From positions 1 through 7,793 of the forward strand of contig CAYNKQ010000024.1 of NCBI GenBank assembly GCA_964397855.1: a stretch of 7,793 nucleotides of DNA, in the 5' to 3' direction. Source of the stretch: UBA7683 sp964397855. GTDB lineage: Bacteria > Patescibacteriota > Saccharimonadia > Saccharimonadales > UBA7683. Shown piece after piece: positions 1 to 4,660 of the stretch. The notes beneath the pieces were generated by a model. The model did no database searches. It was not told the origin of the DNA and saw only the letters and a list, made by a program, of their open reading frames with translations. The translations under genes were made by a program, and so were the position numbers. Every line of letters starts with the position of its first letter. The first letter of the stretch is position 1.

Positions 1-86
1 GCGTGCGCTCCAGCGGCATGAAGCTGCCCGAGCAGCCCGCGCCGGCCGCCACCTCTTACGAAGACGCCTGGAAGGAATTCGCCTGA
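1..86 (+). CDS. C-terminal end of an unidentified phage protein (partial)
   Basis: Only the last 27 codons are present, read from position 3 to the TGA at 84-86. The visible end includes a Pro/Ala-rich stretch (PEQPAPAA) and finishes with YEDAWKEFA. The stop overlaps the next gene's ATG in a TGATG arrangement, which suggests translational coupling and a shared message. Its place upstream of the capsid gene would suit a portal, protease or scaffold-type gene, but the fragment is too short to choose. The reading frame is supported by the coupling and by codon use like that of the downstream genes. No function is assigned. Confidence 0.6.
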   Translation, partial: VRSSGMKLPEQPAPAATSYEDAWKEFA

Positions 87-328
87 TGGACCCGCTGAAC
101 CTCAAGGCCGCGCTGCGCAAGCGCGACAAGATCGTCGACGACGCCGCCGACGGCAAGGGCCCGGACGCGCCGGCCGACAAGCCGGCGGACAACGCCGCCT
201 TCTTCAAGAAGGCCGCGGCCGACGCGCCGGACGTGAAGGCGAAGAAGGCCTCGCGCCTGGCCGAGCTGATCAAGGCCCGCGACGAGAAAGTCGACGAGTA
301 CAAGAAGGCCTGGTCCGAGGACAAGTGA
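86..328 (+). CDS. Small charged helical phage protein, function unknown
   Basis: An 80-residue protein very rich in Lys, Asp and Ala, with no signal peptide, membrane segment or cysteine. Residues about 1-18 and 55-78 look like charged amphipathic helices (RDKIVDD near the N-terminus, RDEKVDEYKKAW near the C-terminus). A Pro/Ala/Asp-rich linker separates them. The ATG overlaps the upstream stop (TGATG) and its own TGA overlaps the next GTG start, so it sits inside a three-gene coupled chain. Its ending YKKAWSEDK resembles the YEDAWKEFA ending of the upstream protein. I do not recognise a family. A small scaffold-like or accessory head role is possible from position, but this is inference only. 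Confidence 0.7.
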   Translation: MDPLNLKAALRKRDKIVDDAADGKGPDAPADKPADNAAFFKKAAADAPDVKAKKASRLAELIKARDEKVDEYKKAWSEDK

Positions 329-513
329 GCCTGGACCGCGCCATCGCGCAAGGCCAGGAGCGCCGCCGTCCGTATCGCGACAGCCGGCGCTTCGACCGCA
401 CCTGCCGCAATCACGGCAGCTGCTCCTGGTGCGAACGCAATCGCACCATCGGCCGGCAGCGCCTGAACGCGCTGCTGCGCCTGCAAGACGAGTCCCCGGA
501 CAACCGGGCTTGA
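325..513 (+). CDS. Small basic Cys/His-knuckle phage protein
   Basis: A 62-residue basic protein starting at GTG (325-327), whose start overlaps the previous stop in a GTGA arrangement. The core CRNHGSCSWCERNR places Cys27, His30, Cys33 and Cys36 in a C-x2-H-x2-C-x2-C spacing, consistent with a small zinc-binding knuckle. It is flanked by Arg-rich segments (ERRRPYRDSRR before, RTIGRQR after). From memory, short proteins with a DRxCRNHGxCxWCxxNR core are common as unnamed genes in phage structural regions. I know of no established role; nucleic-acid binding or protein bridging would be guesses. The GTG start is chosen because it gives the overlap and the motif-bearing frame is open throughout. 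It is the last gene before the leader and terminator upstream of the capsid gene. Confidence 0.75.
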   Translation: MSLDRAIAQGQERRRPYRDSRRFDRTCRNHGSCSWCERNRTIGRQRLNALLRLQDESPDNRA

Positions 514-562
514 AGTCCTGGGCAACCAGGCCGCCCGGATTGATCCCTGGGAGTTGACACGC

Positions 563-585
563 AGCCGGCCCCGTGCCGGCTTTTT
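563..585 (+). terminator. Intrinsic terminator after the small-gene cluster
   Basis: A perfect 7-bp stem, AGCCGGC (563-569) pairing with GCCGGCT (575-581), closes a 5-base CCCGT loop. A run of five T (581-585) follows, and after a C and G come three more T. This is a standard rho-independent terminator shape. It lies 50 bases after the 62-residue gene and 230 bases before the capsid gene, so it should end or attenuate the upstream transcript. Confidence 0.8.
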
Positions 586-626
586 CGTTTGTACGTGAGG
601 CGTACCCAAGCTGCCTCACAGCCCGT

Positions 627-652
627 TGCTCGGTGCGGGACATCACCGAGCA
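627..652 (+). promoter_or_regulatory. Perfect 9-bp hairpin in the capsid leader
   Basis: TGCTCGGTG (627-635) is the exact reverse complement of CACCGAGCA (644-652), around an 8-base loop CGGGACAT. No T-run follows, so it is not an ordinary terminator. It could be an RNA structure in the capsid mRNA leader, an RNA processing or stability element, or a palindromic protein-binding site. The sequence shows the structure but not the role. Confidence 0.55.
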
Positions 653-662
653 CCCAGAAGAA

Positions 663-689
663 GCACGACACCGCAGTCGCGCACGACAC
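663..689 (+). repeat. 9-bp direct repeat in the capsid leader
   Basis: GCACGACAC occurs at 663-671 and again at 681-689, 18 bp apart start to start, a little under two helical turns. The spacing would suit two contacts by one protein on a similar DNA face, for example an activator or a phage RNA polymerase. A chance 9-mer in GC-rich sequence is also possible. Confidence 0.35.
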
Positions 690-776
690 GGACCCAGGGA
701 TACGCCACGGCGCCCCGGGCGGGTTCACCTTTGTCTGCATACGGCATCACGCGCAGTTGGCTTCCTCGATCGATGG

Positions 777-799
777 CCGGGCATCCCTACCCGGTAATT
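777..799 (+). promoter_or_regulatory. Short hairpin with T-run just before the capsid RBS
   Basis: CCGGG (777-781) pairs with CCCGG (790-794), extended by a G-T wobble (776/795), around an 8-base loop. TAATTTTT (795-802) follows. It resembles a weak terminator or attenuator, yet it lies only about ten bases before the Shine-Dalgarno site of the capsid gene. A 5' mRNA-stabilising or translation-shaping hairpin is equally plausible. Confidence 0.4.
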
Positions 800-803
800 T
801 TTC

Positions 804-808
804 AAGGA
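804..808 (+). promoter_or_regulatory. Ribosome binding site of the capsid gene
   Basis: AAGGA lies 7 bases before the ATG at 816, a strong Shine-Dalgarno site that fixes the capsid start. It belongs to the 10-mer AAGGAAATCC (804-813), repeated exactly before the gene starting at 1870. Confidence 0.8.
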
Positions 809-815
809 AATCCAA

Positions 816-1799
816 ATGGCTCACACCACTTTCGGCGACATCTCGCCGCGCACTGCCGCCTATGCAGCCAAGGAGCTGCTCAAGCGCGGCCTCCCCTACC
901 TGGTCCTGGAGAAGTTCGGCCAGGCCGTGACCCTGCCCGCCAACAACAGCAAGGTCATCAAGTTCCGCCGCTACAGCGCGCTGCCGACGACCCCGGTCGC
1001 CCTGACCGAAGGCGTCACGCCCGTCGGCCAAACCCTCAGCTCGACCGACGTGACGGCCACGCTGACCCAGCTGGGCGACAAGGCCACCATCACCGACGTG
1101 GTGCTCGACACGCACGAAGACCCGGTGCTGAACGAGGCCATTGAGCTGATCGGCGAGCAGGCCGCGCAGATGATCGAGAAGATGCGTTTCGGCGTCCTGA
1201 AGGGCGGCACGAACCTGATCTACGCGAACGGCACCGATCGCACCCACGTCAACACCAAGCTGGACCTGACGCTGCAGCGCCGCGCCACGCGCACGCTGAA
1301 GCGCCAGAACGCGCGCTTCATCACCAGCATCGTGCGCTCGACGCCGAACTTCGGCACCGAGAACGTGGCCCCCGGCTTCGTCGCCCTGATCCACCCGGAC
1401 TGCGAGTCGGACGTGCGCGGCATGAGCGGCTTCGTGCCGGCCGAGAAGTACGGCTCGATCAGCCCCTGGGAAAACGAGATCGGCAAGGTCGAAGACGTGC
1501 GCTATGTCAGCTCGACGATCTTCGAGCCGTGGGCCAACGCCGGCGGCGACAAGGGCTCGATGCTGTCCACCGCCGGCACCAAAGCCGACGTGTACCCGAC
1601 GCTGTTCCTGGCCCGTGATGCCTACGGCATCGTGGCGCTGAAGGGCGCGTTCGCGGTCACCCCGATGGTGGTCAACCCGAAGCCGTCGGACAGCGACCCG
1701 CTGGCCCAGCGCGGCCACGTCGGGTGGAAGGCGATGCAGACGGCCGTGATCCTCAACGACGCCTACATGGTGAAGGTGGAGCACGCCGCCACCGCCTAA
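816..1799 (+). CDS. Major capsid protein, N4-gp56 family
   Basis: This 327-residue protein forms the icosahedral head shell. It is recognised from characteristic segments of the N4-gp56 family, whose members adopt an HK97-type fold. These include LTEGVTPVGQ (63-72), DTHEDPVLNEA followed by the IGEQAAQMIEKMRFGVLKGG region (98-131, the long-helix part), TRTLKRQNARFI (158-169), RGMSGFVPAEKYG (201-213), GKVEDVRYV (223-231) and the C-terminal SDSDPLAQRGHVGWK with TAVILNDAYMV. Length is somewhat below N4 gp56 itself but normal for the shorter members common in phage genomes. The ATG at 816 is fixed by an AAGGA site 7 bases upstream. The gene sits alone between an upstream terminator plus leader and a downstream hairpin, consistent with very high expression. 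No cleaved N-terminal scaffold domain is evident. Confidence 0.95.
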   Translation: MAHTTFGDISPRTAAYAAKELLKRGLPYLVLEKFGQAVTLPANNSKVIKFRRYSALPTTPVALTEGVTPVGQTLSSTDVTATLTQLGDKATITDVVLDTHEDPVLNEAIELIGEQAAQMIEKMRFGVLKGGTNLIYANGTDRTHVNTKLDLTLQRRATRTLKRQNARFITSIVRSTPNFGTENVAPGFVALIHPDCESDVRGMSGFVPAEKYGSISPWENEIGKVEDVRYVSSTIFEPWANAGGDKGSMLSTAGTKADVYPTLFLARDAYGIVALKGAFAVTPMVVNPKPSDSDPLAQRGHVGWKAMQTAVILNDAYMVKVEHAATA

Positions 1800-1814
1800 T
1801 CCGCGGTGATCGCC

Positions 1815-1845
1815 AGGGCCCCGGCGCAGCGATGTCCGGGGCCCT
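1815..1845 (+). promoter_or_regulatory. Strong 10-bp hairpin between capsid gene and next gene
   Basis: AGGGCCCCGG (1815-1824) is perfectly complementary to CCGGGGCCCT (1836-1845), with an 11-base loop. All but the outer A-T pair are G-C, so the RNA hairpin should be very stable. Only a weak, interrupted T content follows (CGTCATTCT), so it is a partial terminator at best. It may equally protect the 3' end of the capsid message from exonucleases. It starts 16 bases after the capsid stop and ends 14 bases before the next Shine-Dalgarno site. Confidence 0.65.
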
Positions 1846-1859
1846 CGTCATTCTGAAGA

Positions 1860-1869
1860 AAGGAAATCC
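1860..1869 (+). promoter_or_regulatory. Ribosome binding site repeated from the capsid gene
   Basis: AAGGAAATCC directly precedes the ATG at 1870, with AAGGA 5 bases from the start. The same ten bases precede the capsid ATG (804-813). This decides the start of the 176-residue gene and suggests that both genes carry similarly strong initiation signals. Confidence 0.75.
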
Positions 1870-2400
1870 ATGTCTTCTCTTTCCCATATCTCGGATGCCT
1901 CGCTGCGCAAGCTGCTGGGCAACCGATGCCTCGTGAAGCCCACGCTGGCGGCCAACGACAGCGACGACGCCACGATCAAGAACACGGGCGCCGTCCTGTA
2001 CTCGATCGACGGCGTGGTCTACACCAAGAGCGCGCTGTCGGCCCAGTCGATCGCCGTGACGCACGGCTGCTTCGGCAATGTCGTCGCAGCCGGCCCGGCG
2101 GCCTACGTGCAGCCGCAGAACACCAGCGTGTTCTACGTGGTCGCGCTGAACGCCGGCGGCAGCGTGGCTGTGGTCCAGGGCTCGTACCTGGGCCAGTCGA
2201 TCGCATTCGCCAACGACCTGACGAAGGTGCTGACCGGCGACGGCGCGATCCCTGTCGAACCCGAGGGCTACACGGCCATCGGCGTGATCAAGGTGACCAC
2301 CGCCGCCGCGACGACCTTCACCCCCGGCACGACGAAGCTCGATGCCGCAGGCGTGACCATCGCCTTCTACGACGTGGCGGTTCTGCCGGCGTCGCTGTAA
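1870..2400 (+). CDS. Virion-associated unknown; candidate head decoration protein
   Basis: A 176-residue protein directly downstream of the major capsid gene and preceded by the same 10-base ribosome-binding leader. The sequence is rich in Val, Ala, Thr and Gly in alternating beta-type patterns (AVLYSIDGVVYTK about 41-53, VFYVVALNAGGSVAVVQG about 88-105, a late AIGVIKVTTAAATTFTPGTT segment). It has two cysteines and no membrane segment. The C-terminus ends with another beta-like stretch, IAFYDVAVLPASL. I recall similar unnamed proteins next to N4-gp56-type capsid genes, but no characterised homologue. The pairing with the capsid gene, the shared strong start signal and a terminator directly after it support a high-copy structural role such as head decoration or head fibre. 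That role is inference. Confidence 0.8.
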   Translation: MSSLSHISDASLRKLLGNRCLVKPTLAANDSDDATIKNTGAVLYSIDGVVYTKSALSAQSIAVTHGCFGNVVAAGPAAYVQPQNTSVFYVVALNAGGSVAVVQGSYLGQSIAFANDLTKVLTGDGAIPVEPEGYTAIGVIKVTTAAATTFTPGTTKLDAAGVTIAFYDVAVLPASL

Positions 2401-2424
2401 GCCCGGCACCCGCCGGTCTCCACC

Positions 2425-2444
2425 AGCCCCTTCGGGGGCTTTTT
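2425..2444 (+). terminator. UUCG-tetraloop intrinsic terminator
   Basis: AGCCCC (2425-2430) pairs with GGGGCT (2435-2440) around a TTCG loop, the very stable C(UUCG)G tetraloop. A run of five T (2440-2444) follows. It lies 24 bases after the 176-residue gene's stop and 10 bases before the next Shine-Dalgarno site (GAGGA, 2454-2458). It should lower or end transcription after the capsid pair, while downstream genes rely on readthrough or an unseen promoter. Confidence 0.85.
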
Positions 2445-2464
2445 CATGTCTGTGAGGAACACCA

Positions 2465-2827
2465 ATGAGCAATCCCACCAACAAGTCCAGCCAATCCAAG
2501 GTCACGAGCATCGACGACGCGCCTGTCGCGGCGCCGGCCCCTGCCGCCGCCGAGGCGCCCGTTGCGGTGCACGGCCAGGGCGGTGACGCGCTGAGCGGCC
2601 AGCGCCGCATGGTGACGATCCATCCGAGCGATGGCGACGGCGGCAGCGATGCCGTGTTCATCAGCCTGAACGGCTATGCCTTCCAGATCCCGCGCGGCAC
2701 GCCGCAGAGCATCCCTGTGGAGGTGCTGGAGATCCTGAAGAACGCCAAGTCCTCGATCTACCACGCGGGTCCGGGTGGCGCGCTGATCGAGCGCGTGACC
2801 CAGCGCTTCGCCTTCTCGGTCGAGTAA
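2465..2827 (+). CDS. Capsid-adjacent conserved phage protein, unknown function
   Basis: A 120-residue protein in two parts. Residues about 1-40 are low-complexity Ala/Pro/Ser (SNPTNKSSQSK, APAPAAAEAP) and probably disordered. Residues about 48-120 look folded: RRMVTIHPSDGDGGSDAV, then FISLNGYAFQIPRGTPQSIP, a helix VEVLEILKNAKSSIYH and a final RVTQRFAFSVE strand. The pattern of an 'HPS..GGSDAVF..LNG' strand pair, an 'IPRGTP..IPVEVLE.LKNA' helix and a terminal F-F-strand recurs, from memory, in unnamed proteins of phage head modules. No enzyme motif is present. A GAGGA site lies 6 bases before the ATG. It begins a transcript segment downstream of a terminator and leads into the connector genes. 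A minor head or neck component is possible, but the role is unknown. Confidence 0.75.
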   Translation: MSNPTNKSSQSKVTSIDDAPVAAPAPAAAEAPVAVHGQGGDALSGQRRMVTIHPSDGDGGSDAVFISLNGYAFQIPRGTPQSIPVEVLEILKNAKSSIYHAGPGGALIERVTQRFAFSVE

Positions 2828-2836
2828 GGGGAAACC

Positions 2837-3619
2837 ATGGCCGCATCCATCCCCATCAAGGACGTGCTTCGGCGCGTCAGTGCGCAGCTGCACGACATCA
2901 GCCCGCAATTCACCCGCTGGACGCAGGTCGAGCTGGTCGACTGGCTGAACGACGCGCAGCGGCAGATCGCGAAGTACATCCCCTCGTCCTGCGTCCGGGT
3001 GGATGCCATCAAGCTGACCGCGGGCAGCAAGCAATCGATCGCCAAGATCCTGACGGCCAACATCAAGCCTGGCGACGGCTCGGCGGCGGCGGACTCCTAT
3101 GGCACCTTCGTGCTGTCGGTGGTGCGCAACATGGGCAGCGACGGTGCGACGCCCGGACGCGTGGTGCGCATCGTCGACCGCGAGATCATGGATTCGCTGT
3201 CGCCGAACTGGCATGCGGTCTCGGGCTCGCCGATCACGCAGTACGTGTTCGATCCGCGCTACCCGACGGTGTTCTACACCAGCCCGGCCGTGCCGACGTC
3301 GGGCTCGCACTGGGTCGAGGTGTCGTACCTGGCGAACCCGACCGACGTGAGCCAGTCGGGCGACTACAGCGCCGACGGCGCCAGCACGACGACGATCTCG
3401 GTGGACGACAAGTTCGTCGATGACCTGGTCAACGCCATCTTGGCGCGCGCCTACATGAAGGACGCAGAGTTCGCCAACAACAGCAACCTGGCGAACGCGC
3501 ACACCACGCTGTTCGCCAACTCGCTGAACGCGCAGGTGCTGGCGCTGACCGGCGTCAACCCGAACCTGACTTCGGGCATGCTGAACCCGAACATGGCCAA
3601 GCGGCCGGCGCAGGCCTGA
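2837..3619 (+). CDS. DUF6682-like phage adaptor (head-tail connector) protein
   Basis: A 260-residue protein matching what I know of the DUF6682 / phage adaptor group. An N-terminal helix-rich part contains RWTQVELVDWLNDAQRQI (27-44). A central part carries VVRNMG (95-100), RIVDREIMDSLSPNWH (111-126) and YVFDPRYPTVFYTSP (136-150). A C-terminal helical part follows, with DKFVDDLVNAILARAYMKDAEFAN. Adaptors of this kind form a ring beneath the portal and join the head to the tail. AAGGGGA (2826-2832) overlaps the upstream stop and sits just before the ATG at 2837, giving a clear start. Five bases separate it from the next adaptor-like gene. Family assignment is from recalled motifs; the connector role follows from family and gene order. 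Confidence 0.8.
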   Translation: MAASIPIKDVLRRVSAQLHDISPQFTRWTQVELVDWLNDAQRQIAKYIPSSCVRVDAIKLTAGSKQSIAKILTANIKPGDGSAAADSYGTFVLSVVRNMGSDGATPGRVVRIVDREIMDSLSPNWHAVSGSPITQYVFDPRYPTVFYTSPAVPTSGSHWVEVSYLANPTDVSQSGDYSADGASTTTISVDDKFVDDLVNAILARAYMKDAEFANNSNLANAHTTLFANSLNAQVLALTGVNPNLTSGMLNPNMAKRPAQA

Positions 3620-3623
3620 GACC

Positions 3624-4265
3624 ATGCTGATCGACGACATGGTGCCAGCGCTGCTGGCTGATGCGCCGAGCTGCCCCGTCGTGATGGCGCAGCGCGCGAT
3701 CGTGCTGGCGGCGGCCGAGCTGTGCCGCGACACGCTGGTGTGGAACGCGCTGCAAGATCCGATCACGCTGGTCGACGGCACCGCCGACTACGACGTCGAG
3801 GCGCCGAGCGGCGCGCAGGTGGTGGCGGTCATGGGCGCCTGGGTCAACGGCGTCGCGGTCGTGCCCAAGACGATGGACGCACTCACCGCCGAGTCGCCTG
3901 GCTGGATGGCGCACTCGGGCTCGACGCCGCGCTGGTTCCACAGCGCCAAGGGTGCCGCGCTGATCAGCCTGGTGCCGACGCCGCAGGACGCGCAGCGCGC
4001 CAAGCTGGTGCTGCGCGCGGCCTTCGCGCCGCTGGCCACGGCCACCGAACTGCCCGACGACCTGGCCAACGAGCACCACGAGCTGATCCTCGACGGCGCA
4101 CGCGCACGCTTGCTGCTGCAGCTGGGCCGCGCCTGGAGCGACCCGAGGCTCGGCGAGTACAGCGCCATGCGCTTCGCCGAGGGCAAGGTCGCCGTGCGCA
4201 TCGACGTGCTGCACGACGGCGCGCCGGGCTCGCTGTCGGTGCAGCGCCGACCCTTCGGATTCTGA
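3624..4265 (+). CDS. Second adaptor / neck-like phage protein
   Basis: A 213-residue protein beginning four bases after the preceding stop, with no strong Shine-Dalgarno site, so probably translated by coupling. It has an N-terminal helix-rich section (IDDMVPALLADAPSCPVVMAQ, then AAAELCRDTLVW near 31-42). Next comes a beta section typical of phage connector proteins (DPITLVDGTADYDVEAPSGA, about 45-64), a PGWMAHSGSTPRWFH motif (92-106) and a C-terminal helical section (LANEHHELILDGARARLLLQLGRAWSDPRLGEY). This order resembles unnamed phage proteins that structure predictions place among head-to-tail adaptors and T7 gp11-type tail proteins. I expect a neck ring or tail-adaptor component acting with the upstream protein. 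The exact subtype is uncertain. Confidence 0.7.
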   Translation: MLIDDMVPALLADAPSCPVVMAQRAIVLAAAELCRDTLVWNALQDPITLVDGTADYDVEAPSGAQVVAVMGAWVNGVAVVPKTMDALTAESPGWMAHSGSTPRWFHSAKGAALISLVPTPQDAQRAKLVLRAAFAPLATATELPDDLANEHHELILDGARARLLLQLGRAWSDPRLGEYSAMRFAEGKVAVRIDVLHDGAPGSLSVQRRPFGF

Positions 4266-4273
4266 GGCTCTTC

Positions 4274-4660
4274 ATGACTGAAAAAATCAAGCTCGTTGCA
4301 GGCGACACCAAGCCGCAGGTCAAGGTCGTGATCAAGGACGACGACACGGGCCTGCCGATGAACGTGGCCGGCGCCACGGTGCGCCTGCTGTTCCGCGCCG
4401 CGGGCAGCGCGACGCTGCAGGCCACCGTCAACGGCACGCTGTTGACCGGCCTGGAGAACGAGGACGGCAGCATCACCACCACCGCGCCCTACGACACGCC
4501 GGGCGCCGGCGGGCGCGTGGCCTTCGTCTGGGCCGCCGGCAACCTGGACGCACCGGCCGGCGACTATGAAGGCGAGATCAAGGTGACCTTCAGCGACGGC
4601 TCGAAGCAGACCGTCTACGACATCCTGAAGTTCAAGCTGCGCGAAGACTTCGGCGACTGA
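4274..4660 (+). CDS. BppU-like Ig-type domain phage tail protein
   Basis: A 128-residue, almost all-beta protein. KLVAGDTKPQVKVVIKDDDTG (6-26) leads into VAGATVRLLFRAAGS (31-45), then GTLLTGLENEDGSITTTAPY (54-73), AGDYEGEIKVTFSDGSKQTV (95-114) and the ending ILKFKLREDFGD. The 'GDT.P.....L.D..TG.P.(D/N)..GATV.L.F' opening and the 'AG.Y.GE..VTF.DG..QTV' close match the immunoglobulin-like N-terminal domain of BppU-type baseplate proteins, here as a stand-alone domain. The ATG at 4274 gives the first residue of this domain, and a GAGG (4264-4267) lies 6 bases upstream. A longer in-frame extension upstream is just the alternative frame of the preceding gene. Its stop overlaps the next ATG (TGATG), which ties it to the repeat protein and suggests a shared tail assembly. 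Confidence 0.75.
   Translation: MTEKIKLVAGDTKPQVKVVIKDDDTGLPMNVAGATVRLLFRAAGSATLQATVNGTLLTGLENEDGSITTTAPYDTPGAGGRVAFVWAAGNLDAPAGDYEGEIKVTFSDGSKQTVYDILKFKLREDFGD

Larger units (their letters stand above)
514..815 (+). other. Non-coding leader upstream of the capsid gene
   Basis: About 300 bases without a credible gene. Open frames here are Arg/Pro-rich and run through the terminator or into the capsid gene in another frame. In order the stretch holds an intrinsic terminator (563-585), a small 5-bp inverted repeat (591-605, GTACG/CGTAC), a perfect 9-bp hairpin (627-652), a 9-bp direct repeat (663-671 and 681-689), a short hairpin with a following T-run (777-799) and the capsid Shine-Dalgarno site (804-808). 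I see no convincing sigma70 promoter. A phage-specific promoter after the terminator is likely, because the capsid gene needs transcription past it, but I cannot locate one. Confidence 0.7.

Noticed and set aside
495..508. CCCGG-ACAA-CCGGG hairpin as a terminator
   Set aside because: Only a 5-bp stem inside the end of the 62-residue gene with no T-run; the real terminator is 55 bases further on.
554..582. TTGACA -35-like hexamer as a sigma70 promoter
   Set aside because: No -10-like sequence is at the right distance; that position falls in the terminator's 3' arm.
573..797. Possible 74-codon gene in the capsid leader
   Set aside because: Its start lies within the terminator hairpin, it has no ribosome binding site, and it is Arg/Pro-rich like random GC-rich sequence.
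747..1784. 345-codon antisense frame opposite the capsid gene
   Set aside because: It mirrors the clearly recognised capsid gene, is His/Arg/Val-rich and has no credible function.
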